64,000 nucleotides of DNA from Woeseiaceae bacterium (GTDB lineage Bacteria > Pseudomonadota > Gammaproteobacteria > Steroidobacterales > Woeseiaceae). Location: assembly GCA_021773115.1 (NCBI GenBank), contig JAJFKS010000014.1:43969-107968 (forward strand). The letters run 5' to 3'. The first letter of the stretch is position 1, and the number at the start of each line of letters is the position of its first letter. The position numbers and the translations under genes are program-made. Shown in pieces: positions 35,458 to 44,850 of this stretch. Under the pieces are notes generated by a model, which saw nothing but the letters and a program-made list of their open reading frames with translations, was not told the origin of the DNA and made no database searches.

Positions 35458-37494
35458 ATGGGTCGTTTTATTAAGGTTTTTGGTATCGCGCTAGGCGCGT
35501 TCGTCGCGGTTTTCCTGCTGGCGGCGGTTCTGTTGTACCTGTTTTTTGATCCGAATGATTTTCGTGAGGAAATTGCGAACAAGGTGTACGAGCAGACCGG
35601 GCGAGAACTCACAATCGAAGGCGACATCTCGCTGGAGGTTTTCCCCTGGCTTGCCGTTCAGGTTGGCAAATCGACGCTTGGCAACGCGAAAGGCTTTGGC
35701 GACGAGCCGATGGCGAGTTTTGACAGTGCCAGTTTCAGTGTGCGCTTGCTGCCTGCGATCCTGCGCCAGGAAGTGGTTGTTGGTGCGGTCGACATCGTCG
35801 CACTGCGGCTCAACCTCGAAATTGATAAAAACGGCAATGACAACTGGTCGGATCTGTTTCCCGAGGACTCAGGCGATGACTCCGCCGGAGCTGGCGCTGC
35901 GAGCGGCGGGCTCGACATCAACTCGGTACAGATTATCGATGCAATGATCAGCTACCGGGATCAGGGCTCGGGCGACCTTATCGTTGTTGACCGGGCCAAT
36001 CTCAATCTCGGGCGCCTGAAAGACGACGGTTCGGCCGTGCCGGTCGATGCAACGCTGAACTTCACGATGCAACCGGCCGGTATCAGCGGCGCGATGTCGA
36101 TCAGCACGTCGTTGGCCTTCAATTCTGACAGTGGCGAAGTACTGCTGAACGCGTTCTTGCTTGATGGTTCGCTCGACGGTGTTGCGTCAATTCCGACCAG
36201 CCTGCGGGCGAGCAGCGACGGCGTCACGGTGTCGACCCGCGAATCCACTGTTGCAATGGAGACGCTTGATCTCAAGGTCATCGACATGCACGTCGTCGCA
36301 GACGTGCAGGCGTTTTCTTACGCGAACGATCTTGCCATTAAAGCCGACGTGGCCATCGAAGCTTTTTCACCGCGAAGCGTGATGCATCTCTTCGATGTTG
36401 AGGCGCCGGCAACGGCGGATCCTGCCGCCCTCAGCAGCCTGACGATGAATGCAGCGGCGGAATTGACATCGACTGCGATTGAGCTGAAGGGCTTGACCGT
36501 CAAGCTCGACGACACGTCCTTCACGGGTAGTTTGTCGATTCCCAGGACGGATGCCGGTTTCTACCAGCTTGAGCTCAGCGGCGACTCGATCGATTTGACT
36601 CGCTACATGGAACCTCCGGTGGAAGGTGGCGGCAGCAGTCCGGAGTCTGCGCCTGTTGAAATACCGACAGACCTGATCGCGCCACTGAAGGCGCGTGGCA
36701 CATTCAAGCTCGCAGAAGCCACGCTTGGCAATATTGTGTTCGAAAACCTTGAGCTGGGCGTCAATACCAGCGGCGGCAAGATGCGCATTTTTCCGGTTTC
36801 TTCTGACTTGTTTGGTGGTGCTTATCAGGGCGATGTCAGAATCGATGTTTCTGGCAACGTGCCAAGCTTGTCGATGAACGAAAAAATCGAAGGCGTGGAT
36901 CTCGCGAGCCTGGCGAAAGCGATGTATGACCAGGACAACGTGACCGGCACAGTCGGCGGTAGCTTTGTTCTCGCAGGAAGTGGCCGTGACATGATGGCTA
37001 TCCAGCGCGACCTGTCGGGTAACATCGCGCTCGAACTCAAAGATGGTAGCTACGAGGGGACAGACCTCTGGTATGAGCTGCGGCGTGCGCGTGCATTGCT
37101 GAAACAAGAGGAGCCACCCAAGCCCGTGCTGCCCGCAAAAACTGCGTTCAGCACCGCGACGGTCAGCGGGGTTGTTAACAAGGGAGTCATGAAAAGCGAC
37201 GACCTGTATGCCGAACTGCCCTTCATGCAACTGACCGGTGGTGGTCAGATTGATCTCGCCGAAGGAACGATCAACTACAACATGAGCGCACGTGTACTGG
37301 AGAGGCCGGAGTTCCTGAAAGGCGCGACACCGGAAGAGCTCGATGAGTTTACCGAGGCCGTCATCCCGCTAAAAATTACCGGCCCGCTGGATGCGCCAAA
37401 AGTCGCGCCCGATCTTGAGCAAATTTTGAAGAAGAAGGTTGAAGATGAAATCAAGGACCGGCTCAAAGACAAGTTGAAGGGCTTGTTCGATTGA
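35458..37494 (+). CDS. asmA: AsmA family protein
   Basis: AsmA-like proteins are bridge-type envelope proteins implicated in outer-membrane assembly and phospholipid transport. The 678-residue product has an N-terminal membrane helix (about 8-30), the family start FFDPNDFREEIANKVYEQTGRELTIEGDI, an N-terminal AsmA domain, and a C-terminal domain with the phrases MMAIQRDLSGNIALELKDGS and GGGQIDLAEGTINYNM. GAGG precedes ATG 35458. It overlaps the next gene by four bases and lies upstream of mutY, as in many gammaproteobacteria. Confidence 0.88.
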   Translation: MGRFIKVFGIALGAFVAVFLLAAVLLYLFFDPNDFREEIANKVYEQTGRELTIEGDISLEVFPWLAVQVGKSTLGNAKGFGDEPMASFDSASFSVRLLPAILRQEVVVGAVDIVALRLNLEIDKNGNDNWSDLFPEDSGDDSAGAGAASGGLDINSVQIIDAMISYRDQGSGDLIVVDRANLNLGRLKDDGSAVPVDATLNFTMQPAGISGAMSISTSLAFNSDSGEVLLNAFLLDGSLDGVASIPTSLRASSDGVTVSTRESTVAMETLDLKVIDMHVVADVQAFSYANDLAIKADVAIEAFSPRSVMHLFDVEAPATADPAALSSLTMNAAAELTSTAIELKGLTVKLDDTSFTGSLSIPRTDAGFYQLELSGDSIDLTRYMEPPVEGGGSSPESAPVEIPTDLIAPLKARGTFKLAEATLGNIVFENLELGVNTSGGKMRIFPVSSDLFGGAYQGDVRIDVSGNVPSLSMNEKIEGVDLASLAKAMYDQDNVTGTVGGSFVLAGSGRDMMAIQRDLSGNIALELKDGSYEGTDLWYELRRARALLKQEEPPKPVLPAKTAFSTATVSGVVNKGVMKSDDLYAELPFMQLTGGGQIDLAEGTINYNMSARVLERPEFLKGATPEELDEFTEAVIPLKITGPLDAPKVAPDLEQILKKKVEDEIKDRLKDKLKGLFD

Positions 37495-38051
37495 TTAAAC
37501 GCATCGTAATTCTTTGCATGTTGGGCGTCGCGCCAGCCGCGCAGTGCGCCGAAATACTCAGCATCAAGGTTTACAGTGAGAAGGGCGTTTACACGATGAC
37601 GTCGGATGTCTGGTTCGATGCGTCGATTGAACAGATCTACGAAGTGTATCGTTATTGGGATTACGCACCGGAATTTTCCAGTGCCATTGTCGAAGCGCGC
37701 GACATGGAACCGGATGCAGACGGACGGCCACAGTTTTACATTCTTAATAAAGGCTGCGTGTTGTTCTTTTGCCAGTCCTTCGAGCGGCAGGGTTACATCG
37801 AATCGGAGCAATACAAGGAAGTTCGGGCATACGCCAACCCGGAGACCAGCGATTTTCTCGTCAGCAACGAGAGCTGGCAGTTTTCGGCTCGCGATGGCGG
37901 CACGCTCGTCACCTATGACCTGACCATGAAACCCAAGTTCTGGATACCACCCGGCATCGGCCCCTACTTCATCAAGCGCAAACTGAGAAACAATGGCGGC
38001 GACGCAGTGGACCGCATCGAGCAAATCGCGCGAGGCATCGGCGGTGAGTGA
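37491..38051 (+). CDS. Secreted SRPBCC (START-like) domain protein
   Basis: The 186-residue product has a short signal peptide (MIKRIVILCMLGVAPAAQCA) and a polyketide-cyclase/START-like fold. The fold is indicated by TSDVWFDASIEQIYEVYRYWD at the start and GGTLVTYDLTMKPKFWIPP with an amphipathic C-terminal helix. Such folds bind hydrophobic ligands; the ligand is unknown. The start is TTG 37491, overlapping the AsmA stop (TTGA), and the end overlaps mutY by eight bases. The tight packing suggests an envelope-lipid role shared with AsmA, which is inference. Confidence 0.72.
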   Translation: MIKRIVILCMLGVAPAAQCAEILSIKVYSEKGVYTMTSDVWFDASIEQIYEVYRYWDYAPEFSSAIVEARDMEPDADGRPQFYILNKGCVLFFCQSFERQGYIESEQYKEVRAYANPETSDFLVSNESWQFSARDGGTLVTYDLTMKPKFWIPPGIGPYFIKRKLRNNGGDAVDRIEQIARGIGGE

Positions 38052-39102
38052 ATTCGCCGTGCGCGTGTTGAACTGGTACGAGTCGCACGGCAGGAAGGAT
38101 CTCCCCTGGCAGCGAGACGCCAACGCCTACCGTGTCTGGGTTTCGGAAATCATGCTGCAACAAACGCAGGTGCAGACCGTCATCCCGTATTTCGAGAATT
38201 TCATGCGCCGATTTCCCAATGTCGCAGACCTGGCTAGTGCCGAGCAAGACGAGGTACTGTCCTGCTGGTCGGGCCTCGGTTACTACGCTCGGGCACGCAA
38301 TCTGCACAAGGCGGCGCGAAAAATTTGCAGCGACCACAACGCGGGCTTTCCGGAAAGCATCGACGAGGTTATGGCGCTGCCGGGAATCGGGCGGTCAACA
38401 GCGGGAGCCATCCTTTCGCTGTCATTCGGCCAGCGTCACGCGATCCTCGACGGCAATGTGAAGCGGGTGTTGGCCCGACACGATGCGATTGCAGGCTGGC
38501 CCGGTAATAGCAAGGTCCAGAGCGCCCTGTGGGAATCGGCCGAACGCAATACGCCGGAGCTGCGCGTCGCAGATTACACACAGGCAATCATGGATCTCGG
38601 CGCAACACTCTGCACTCGTAGCAAGCCATCGTGCACAGCATGTCCTGTGAGCAAAGACTGCGTGGCATACGAGCAAGGCACCATCAGGCATTTCCCGGGC
38701 AGGAAGCCGAAAGCCACAAAGCCCTTGCGCGCGACCACAATGTTGCTCGCCAGTATGGACGGAAAGGTGTATCTCGAACGCCGACCGGAAGCCGGCATCT
38801 GGGGTGGGCTGTGGAGCCTGCCGGAGCTCGGAGATCGCTCGCTGCAGGACTGGTGTGACCGGGAACTGGGCGCTGCAGCGGACGAAACCGAGCCATGGGC
38901 TGTGTTGCGCCACAGTTTTAGCCACTTTGATCTCGACATTCAGCCGATAGTGGTGCGTATGAATTCCGGGCCGGGTAAAGTATGCGACGCCGATGAAAGA
39001 ATCTGGCACAAACTGGATGACGCTCCGCCCGGCGGATTGGCGGCTCCGGTCAAAAAACTCATTGAACAACTAAAGAAGAGTGAAGATGTCACGCACTGTT
39101 AA
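38044..39102 (+). CDS. mutY: A/G-specific adenine glycosylase MutY
   Basis: MutY removes adenine mispaired with 8-oxoguanine. The 352-residue product has the catalytic glutamate in [13 protein letters not shown], the helix-hairpin-helix and aspartate in [12 protein letters not shown] and [11 protein letters not shown], and the iron-sulfur cluster cysteines in [17 protein letters not shown] (C-x6-C-x2-C-x5-C). A NUDIX-like C-terminal domain (about 230-350) with SFSHFDL reads the 8-oxoG. I chose GTG 38044, which gives the usual [17 protein letters not shown] start. It overlaps yggX, as commonly seen. Confidence 0.95.
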   Translation: MSEFAVRVLNWYESHGRKDLPWQRDANAYRVWVSEIMLQQTQVQTVIPYFENFMRRFPNVADLASAEQDEVLSCWSGLGYYARARNLHKAARKICSDHNAGFPESIDEVMALPGIGRSTAGAILSLSFGQRHAILDGNVKRVLARHDAIAGWPGNSKVQSALWESAERNTPELRVADYTQAIMDLGATLCTRSKPSCTACPVSKDCVAYEQGTIRHFPGRKPKATKPLRATTMLLASMDGKVYLERRPEAGIWGGLWSLPELGDRSLQDWCDRELGAAADETEPWAVLRHSFSHFDLDIQPIVVRMNSGPGKVCDADERIWHKLDDAPPGGLAAPVKKLIEQLKKSEDVTHC

Positions 39103-39358
39103 ATGCAGCCTTTTGAAAAAAGAAGCCGAAGGTCTCGATTACGCCCCCTATCCGGGTGAGCTCGGACAACGTATCTACGACAATATTTCGAAAGAGGCGT
39201 GGCAGCGCTGGGTAGCGCACCAAACCATGCTGATTAACGAGAACCGACTGACGCCGGTCGAGCCTGAAGCCCGCAAGTTCCTGGAAGCCGAGATGGACAA
39301 GTTCCTGTTCGGGGAGGGATCGGCCGTGCCGAAGGAATACGTGCCACCGAAACCCTGA
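39086..39358 (+). CDS. yggX: Fe(2+)-trafficking / oxidative damage protection protein YggX
   Basis: YggX is a small protein linked to iron trafficking and protection of iron-sulfur clusters, often paired with mutY. The 90-residue product begins [20 protein letters not shown] and contains the family phrases [32 protein letters not shown] and [10 protein letters not shown] chose ATG 39086; a GTG two codons earlier is possible. It overlaps mutY by 17 bases and is directly adjacent to the convergent egtD stop. Confidence 0.95.
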   Translation: MSRTVKCSLLKKEAEGLDYAPYPGELGQRIYDNISKEAWQRWVAHQTMLINENRLTPVEPEARKFLEAEMDKFLFGEGSAVPKEYVPPKP

Positions 39359-40291
39359 TTACTGCCGCGTCAGAAACTGCACACTGAACAGTTTGTTCGC
39401 GTCCGTCCAGACTCTCTCAACGCTGAACCCCGCCGCACGCGCCATTTCGGCGAATCCGTCGAGCGTGTACTTGTGTGAGTATTCGGTAAGAATCGCCTCG
39501 CCATCGGCGATATCAAACTCGGTATCGCCAAGCTCGACTTTCTGGTCGGCATGACTGACCAGTTCGATGACGACCCGCCCCTTCTCGGCGTCATAATTCG
39601 CGCTGTGTGAGAAACCATCGACATCAAAATTTGCGCCATAGTCGCGATTCAGGTGCTGCAACACGTTTAAATTGAATTCCGCGGTGACACCGGCCGAGTC
39701 ATTGTAGGCGTTTTCAATAATTGCAGGATCCTTCTGTAGGTCGACGCCAATCAGCAGAGCACCATTCTTGCCCGCTTCGTGATGCATAACGCGAAGCAAG
39801 TCCATGGCCATGTCATGTTCGAAATTGCCAATGGTCGAGCCTGGAAAATAAACAACATTACGTATTGGCATCACCATCGGTGTCGGCAGATCAAACTCTT
39901 TGGTGAAATCCGCAACAACGGGCAGCACTTCCACGTGGGGGAAACGCGCTCGAATTTTTTCCGCGGACGCATGCAGGTGCTCGTCCGATATATCGACCGG
40001 CACGTAGACGGCGAGCTCTGACGTATGTTCAAGCAGAATTTGGGTTTTCAGGCTGGAGCCACTACCGAACTCAATCAGGCTCGCCTGTTTGCCAACCAGT
40101 TCGACAATCTCGTCGATGTTGTCACGCATGATTCCGAGTTCCGTGTTTGTCAGGTAATACTCGGGCAGTTCCGTAATGTCGTCGAACAATTGTGAGCCAC
40201 GCTCGTCGTAAAAATATTTCGGTGAAATCTGCTTTTGTTCGCCGGACAGGCCGTCCACGATCTCGTCAATTTCTACTGTACTAGTTGTCAT
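39359..40291 (-). CDS. egtD: L-histidine N-alpha-methyltransferase EgtD
   Basis: EgtD trimethylates histidine to hercynine with S-adenosylmethionine, the first step of ergothioneine synthesis. The 310-residue product has the family N-terminus SPKYFYDERGSQLFDDIT, the SAM motif LIEFGSGSSLKT, VPVDISDEHL, VYFPGSTIGNFEH and LLIGVDLQKDP. Length is normal. It overlaps egtB by 11 bases and follows it on the same strand, so the two are one operon. Confidence 0.94.
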   Translation of the reverse strand: MTTSTVEIDEIVDGLSGEQKQISPKYFYDERGSQLFDDITELPEYYLTNTELGIMRDNIDEIVELVGKQASLIEFGSGSSLKTQILLEHTSELAVYVPVDISDEHLHASAEKIRARFPHVEVLPVVADFTKEFDLPTPMVMPIRNVVYFPGSTIGNFEHDMAMDLLRVMHHEAGKNGALLIGVDLQKDPAIIENAYNDSAGVTAEFNLNVLQHLNRDYGANFDVDGFSHSANYDAEKGRVVIELVSHADQKVELGDTEFDIADGEAILTEYSHKYTLDGFAEMARAAGFSVERVWTDANKLFSVQFLTRQ

Positions 40292-41570
40292 GTTTGTCCT
40301 TCGCGAGTCGAATACCCAAAAACTGCCAGCGGGCGTCCGGATAGAAAAAGCTTCGGTAACTGGCTCGAATGTGGAGTTTTGACGTCACACAGGAACCGCC
40401 ACGAACGGTCATTTGATTGCACATGAACTTGCCATTGTACTCGCCAAGTGAGCCGTCGAGTGGCCGGAATCCAGGGTAGGGCGAATAAGACGACGAGGTC
40501 CACTCCCAGACGTCGCCAAAAAACTGCTCGCCATTGGATGCAGCCGGATGCCAGATATTCGACTCGAGAAAGTTGCCTTCTTGCTGCTGGCGTTGTGCAG
40601 CGACTTCCCATTCAAATTCTGTCGGCAGTCGCGCGCCTGCCCAGCGAGCGAACGCGTCGGCCTCGTAGAAACTGACGTGACAAACCGGCGCGTTGTCATC
40701 AATTTCGGCGTCACCGCCGAGCGTGAACTCCTGCTCCAGGCCCTCGTCCCAGTACAGCGGACGTTGCCAGCCGCGCTCATTGACTGTCGCCCATCCATCC
40801 GACAGCCACAGCTCACAAGTCTGGTAGCCGCCAGCTCGGATAAATTCGCGGTACTCGCCGTTACTGACAAGGCGCTGCCCAATCTCATGCGGATGCAGCA
40901 GGCTTGTGTGGCGCGGTGTCTCATTGTCAAATGCGAAACCGACACCGCTGGCGCCGACCTCATGAATTCCCGTTGGCCCGCTGGCATACGAGTAAGCGGC
41001 AATCGCCGTCGTTGGCCGTCGTTTCAGGCTTTGCGAAACAGGTGGCCGCAGCGGGTTGCTCGAAAACACGTGTTTGATGTCCGTCAACAATAATTCCTGG
41101 TGCTGTTGTTCGTGTTGCAAGCCGAGTGTCACGAGCTCCGCAATTGGCTTGCTCGGCCCGTCTGTCTGTAGCAGTTGCTGTATCGCCGTATCGACATGGG
41201 AGCGGTAGTCGAGGACCTGAGCAAGTGTCGGGCGCGACAGCAAACCGCGTTTCGGTCGCGAGTGCATTGCGCCGGCGGTGTGGTAATAGGAGTTGAACAG
41301 GTAGTGATAACGCGGGTCGAACGGTGAATAGTTCCTGAGGTTTTGCTGCAGGATAAAGTGTTCGAAAAACCAGGTGACGTGTGCGAGATGCCATTTCGTC
41401 GGGCTGACGTCCGGCATCGTCTGGACGACCGTGTCCTCCGCTTGCAGCTCGCTGATCAATGCCAGCGTTTGCCCGCGCACGGTGCGATAACGCTCTGACA
41501 AAGCGGCGGCGGATATGTCAGCCAAAGGTGTGGCCATCTGGGGTCCCGGTTGTGAGGTCTTGTTTTGCAT
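40281..41570 (-). CDS. egtB: Ergothioneine biosynthesis protein EgtB (non-haem iron sulfoxide synthase)
   Basis: EgtB couples hercynine to a thiol with O2 to form the ergothioneine sulfoxide precursor. The 429-residue product has an N-terminal DinB-like four-helix domain with the iron ligands in KWHLAHVTWFFEHF and HEQQHQE (HxxxHxE). It also has a C-terminal FGE-sulfatase domain (about 200-429) with GGDAEIDDNAPVCHVSF and FFGDVWEWTSS. No egtA, egtC or egtE is visible here, so the thiol donor may be cysteine rather than gamma-glutamylcysteine, and the C-S lyase would be elsewhere. That part is inference. Confidence 0.93.
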   Translation of the reverse strand: MQNKTSQPGPQMATPLADISAAALSERYRTVRGQTLALISELQAEDTVVQTMPDVSPTKWHLAHVTWFFEHFILQQNLRNYSPFDPRYHYLFNSYYHTAGAMHSRPKRGLLSRPTLAQVLDYRSHVDTAIQQLLQTDGPSKPIAELVTLGLQHEQQHQELLLTDIKHVFSSNPLRPPVSQSLKRRPTTAIAAYSYASGPTGIHEVGASGVGFAFDNETPRHTSLLHPHEIGQRLVSNGEYREFIRAGGYQTCELWLSDGWATVNERGWQRPLYWDEGLEQEFTLGGDAEIDDNAPVCHVSFYEADAFARWAGARLPTEFEWEVAAQRQQQEGNFLESNIWHPAASNGEQFFGDVWEWTSSSYSPYPGFRPLDGSLGEYNGKFMCNQMTVRGGSCVTSKLHIRASYRSFFYPDARWQFLGIRLAKDKHDN

Positions 41571-41632
41571 TTTACGTTACCGTAATCAACAGGACCCTGC
41601 CAGCCGGTCGATTCTTTCAGGACTGCGCTGTT

Positions 41633-42097
41633 TCATTGCTTGAGTGGCAATTCAGTTTTCTTTTGTACCGTCCGGATCGTGACGCTGGAGTTTACGCGAG
41701 CCACACCCGGCAGGCGCGTCAGTGAATCACGATGCAATCGCTCAAAATCTGCCATGTCGGATACGACGACGCGCAGCAGGTAGTCGAATTCGCCCGTCAT
41801 CAGGTAGCACTCCATAACCTCTGGAATGCTCTTCACTGCGGCTTCAAAGGCGCTGAGCTCGCTTTCCTCTTCGCGCTGCAGGCCAATGTGTACGAAGACA
41901 TTGCCGGGCAGCCCGACTTTCGCCTGGTTCATCAATGCGACATAGCGTTCGATGACCCCTGAATCCTCCAGCACCCGGACCCGGCGCAGGCAGGCTGATT
42001 CGGACAGGCTGACCCTTTCAGCCAGCTGCACATTGCTGATGCGACCGTCGTTTTGCAGTGCTTCGAGGATTAAGCTGTCGTACTTATCGATTTTCAT
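41633..42097 (-). CDS. Lrp/AsnC family transcriptional regulator
   Basis: The 154-residue regulator has an N-terminal helix-turn-helix (about 4-60: LILEALQNDGRISNVQLAERVSLS then CLRRVRVLEDSGVIE) and a C-terminal RAM ligand-binding domain (about 65-145) with VMECYLMTGEFDYLLRVVV. It is divergent from alanine dehydrogenase, so it probably controls ald in response to alanine or another amino acid. I chose ATG 42097 by the usual MKIDKYD start; ATG 42112 and 42145 are in frame upstream. Confidence 0.88.
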   Translation of the reverse strand: MKIDKYDSLILEALQNDGRISNVQLAERVSLSESACLRRVRVLEDSGVIERYVALMNQAKVGLPGNVFVHIGLQREEESELSAFEAAVKSIPEVMECYLMTGEFDYLLRVVVSDMADFERLHRDSLTRLPGVARVNSSVTIRTVQKKTELPLKQ

Positions 42098-42108
42098 GAT
42101 GGAATGCA

Positions 42109-42119
42109 CCATTAAATGG
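42109..42119. promoter_or_regulatory. Palindrome in the lrp-ald divergent region
   Basis: CCATT-A-AATGG is a perfect 11-base palindrome 12 bases before the Lrp start, next to a second partial palindrome ATGG-N6-CCAT (42100-42113). AT-rich symmetric sites of this kind suit an Lrp-family operator. There is no direct proof. Confidence 0.35.
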
Positions 42120-42239
42120 CTACTATTCCGCAGAATCTTGCACAATCAGGCGTGTTTGTCATGCATTTCGCAATCTAGCGCCAATTGATCCCGCGTATTG
42201 TTGCCGCGGCGACCACGCATTCCAGCTTTGGAGAGAGCC

Positions 42240-43361
42240 ATGAAGATCGGTGTACCAAAAGAAATAAAAACCCTCGAATTCCGCGTCGGCATGACGCCCG
42301 CAGGCGTGCACGAAGTGGTCAGTGAAGGCCACGAGGTGATTGTCGAGACCAACGCCGGTGCCGGTATCGGTGTCACAGACGCCGACTACCAAGCTGTTGG
42401 TGCAACTGTCGTCAAAACGCCTGACGAGGTGTTCGCGGCAGCCGACATGATTGTTAAGGTCAAAGAACCGCAATTGCACGAATGTGCGATGTTGCGGCCC
42501 GGCCAGGTATTGTTTACGTATTTGCACCTCGCGGCGGATCCAGCCCAGGCGAAAGCGCTGGTCGAATCCGGCGCAACCGCTATCGCTTACGAAACCGTGA
42601 CCGCCCCTGATCGTTCACTGCCCCTGCTGACGCCGATGTCAGAGGTTGCCGGTCGACTGTCAATTCAGGCCGGTGCTTTCGCAATGCAAAAAGCCAATGG
42701 CGGCTGCGGAAAATTGCTCGGCGGCGTGGCGGGTGTGTTGCCGGCTAAAGTTCTGGTTATCGGTGGCGGTGTTTCCGGTGCCAACGCCGCGGACATGGCG
42801 GTTGGACTGGGCGCTGATGTCACGATTCTTGATCGCTCGTTACCACGGCTCCGACACCTCGAAGACATTTGGGGCGGGCGCGTAAACACGGTTTATTCAA
42901 CCAAGCACGCAATTGATCTATTGGCGCCGCAGTCCGATTTGATCATCGGTGCCGTACTGGTGGCCGGCGCTGCCGCGCCGAAACTCGTGTCAAGGCAAAA
43001 CGTCAAAGACATGCAGGAAGGTTCGGTTATGGTTGATATTTCGATCGACCAGGGCGGTTGCTTTGAAACCAGCAAACCAACATCGCATGCTGATCCGACC
43101 TACGTCGTCGATGGCGTCGTGCATTATTGTGTCACCAATATGCCGGGTGCCGTTCCGCGAACCAGCACTTACGCACTCACAAACGCGACTTTGCCATTTA
43201 TCAAGTCGTTGGCGAAACTTGGCTGGAAAGAAGCATTGTCACGCGACCCGCACTTGGCGAGTGGTCTCAATGTTCACGCAGGTCACGTCAATCACGAAGC
43301 TGTTGCGCATGATCTCGGTTACGACTACCTGTCGGCCGCGGACGCGCTGAAAACTGCCTGA
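42240..43361 (+). CDS. ald: Alanine dehydrogenase
   Basis: Ald reversibly deaminates L-alanine to pyruvate with NAD. The 373-residue product has the substrate-binding lysine in MIVKVKEPQ and histidine in YLHLAADP, the Rossmann motif [26 protein letters not shown], and the late motif [19 protein letters not shown] chose ATG 42240 because GGAGAG lies five to ten bases upstream. A terminator follows. Divergence from an Lrp regulator suggests amino-acid-responsive control. Confidence 0.96.
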   Translation: MKIGVPKEIKTLEFRVGMTPAGVHEVVSEGHEVIVETNAGAGIGVTDADYQAVGATVVKTPDEVFAAADMIVKVKEPQLHECAMLRPGQVLFTYLHLAADPAQAKALVESGATAIAYETVTAPDRSLPLLTPMSEVAGRLSIQAGAFAMQKANGGCGKLLGGVAGVLPAKVLVIGGGVSGANAADMAVGLGADVTILDRSLPRLRHLEDIWGGRVNTVYSTKHAIDLLAPQSDLIIGAVLVAGAAAPKLVSRQNVKDMQEGSVMVDISIDQGGCFETSKPTSHADPTYVVDGVVHYCVTNMPGAVPRTSTYALTNATLPFIKSLAKLGWKEALSRDPHLASGLNVHAGHVNHEAVAHDLGYDYLSAADALKTA

Positions 43362-43400
43362 GACCCTTCTTGTCCCCCTCTAAGGTATCAGGCATTATTT

Positions 43401-43427
43401 GGCCGGGCATTTGCCCGGCCTTTTTTT
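43401..43427 (+). terminator. Rho-independent terminator after ald
   Basis: GGCCGGGCA and TGCCCGGCC form a 9-bp perfect stem with a two-base TT spacer between the arms, followed by seven Ts. It lies 39 bases after the ald stop and touches the stop of the convergent aldehyde dehydrogenase gene. Confidence 0.9.
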
Positions 43428-44850
43428 ATTCGGTCTTGATGACCAGCAGTTTGTCGATCTGCATGTCTTCAAACGTGTAGGGGATACCACCAACACCCAG
43501 ACCAGACTCGCGCAGTCCGGCAAAGGGCATGGCGTCATCGCGAAACGCCGAGTGGTCGTTGATCATAACGGCCGAAGCGTCGAGACGTTTCGCCAGCGCG
43601 CTTGCCGTGTTGATATCATCGCAAAAGACAGCGGACTGGAATGCCACCGGCAGTGCGTTCGCCTGTTCGATTGCCTCGTCAATTTTTTCGTAGCCGTAGA
43701 CACAAACAACGGGGCCGAAAATCTCCAGCAAACTGACTTTGGCGTTTCGTGGTGGATTGAAAAGTACTGTAGGGGCATAGCAACTTTCAGATAATTTCTT
43801 GCCGCCGCACATCAGTTTCGCGCCCGCCGTGACCGCCTCGGCAACCCAGCTTGCAACACGTTCGACTTCGTCGTGTCGAATAAGCGGCCCAACTTCCGTA
43901 TCGGGATCTTCAGGTGCGCCGACTTTCAGCAACGTTGCGATAGCCGCGAGATGTTTCGCAAACTTCTTTGCCTTCTTTTCAGGTACAAATACACGCTGCA
44001 CGGACACGCAGACTTGACCTGCGTGGTAGAAGCCGCCTTTTGCGATAGCGGCAAGTGCGGTCGATTCATCGTAGGGGTCTGCCAGAATCACTGGTGCGAC
44101 ACCGCCGTGTTCCAGCGCACATCGAGCACCGGGCGCCAGCTTTGAGCGCAGCATCCAGCCAACTTTCGAGCTGCCAATGAAACTGAAGAAGGCGACGCGT
44201 TTATCGGTGACAAGGTTCGTGGCCGTCGCGAGGTCTTCGGTAATGAGTGCCTGCGCCCAGCCATCGGGTAATCCGGATTCGCGAAGTATCTCGACAAATC
44301 GCAGACAGGACAGCGGTGTATCGCCCGCCGGCTTGACGATGACCGGGCAGCCGCTAGCGACCGCCGGACCAACCTGGTGCACGATCAGGTTCAACGGGTG
44401 ATTGAATGCGCTGACGGCAACGACCACGCCGATCGGTTCTTTCTCGGTAAAGCCAATGCGACCCATTGTCGCTTTGGTTGTTCCCAGTGGAATTACCTTG
44501 CCGACATCGCCACGCAATGCTTCGACGCAAAGCTTGACGCCATCAATCGCACGGATCACCTCAACTTTTGAATCCTTGTAGGGTTTGCCGCCCTCGCTCG
44601 CCGCGAGTACCGTCAGTTCTTCGACCTGTGTTTGCATGATCTCGGCTGTCTTCGTCAGGATCGCAATGCGTTCCGGAACTGACAACCACGCATCGCGGTC
44701 GCGAAACAGCGCGTACGCAACCTCGAGCGCGTCCTCGACGTGGGCAATGTTCGACGTCGCGACTTTCGCGAGTTCGCGACCATCGAATGGCGACACAACA
44801 CTTGCTTGTCCGGCGGCCGGTCGTTCACTAACAATCATTAGATCGCGCAT
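43426..44850 (-). CDS. NAD(P)-dependent aldehyde dehydrogenase
   Basis: The 474-residue ALDH-superfamily enzyme oxidises an aldehyde to an acid. The nucleotide region includes VVAVSAFNHPLNLIVHQVG and FIGSSKVGWML, the general-base glutamate is in LEHGGVAPV, and the catalytic cysteine in HAGQVCVSVQRV. The EHGG rather than ELGG and the overall layout resemble phosphonoacetaldehyde/sulfoacetaldehyde-type ALDHs, but substrate is not assignable. The start is ATG 44850, inside the previous gene; a second ATG at 44838 overlaps the upstream stop as TAATG. It forms an operon with the thiamine-diphosphate enzyme upstream. Confidence 0.85.
   Translation of the reverse strand: MRDLMIVSERPAAGQASVVSPFDGRELAKVATSNIAHVEDALEVAYALFRDRDAWLSVPERIAILTKTAEIMQTQVEELTVLAASEGGKPYKDSKVEVIRAIDGVKLCVEALRGDVGKVIPLGTTKATMGRIGFTEKEPIGVVVAVSAFNHPLNLIVHQVGPAVASGCPVIVKPAGDTPLSCLRFVEILRESGLPDGWAQALITEDLATATNLVTDKRVAFFSFIGSSKVGWMLRSKLAPGARCALEHGGVAPVILADPYDESTALAAIAKGGFYHAGQVCVSVQRVFVPEKKAKKFAKHLAAIATLLKVGAPEDPDTEVGPLIRHDEVERVASWVAEAVTAGAKLMCGGKKLSESCYAPTVLFNPPRNAKVSLLEIFGPVVCVYGYEKIDEAIEQANALPVAFQSAVFCDDINTASALAKRLDASAVMINDHSAFRDDAMPFAGLRESGLGVGGIPYTFEDMQIDKLLVIKTE

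Noticed and set aside
36367..37230. 287-codon minus-strand frame opposite asmA
   Set aside because: Antisense to the AsmA coding region, histidine- and arginine-rich as expected for a shadow frame.
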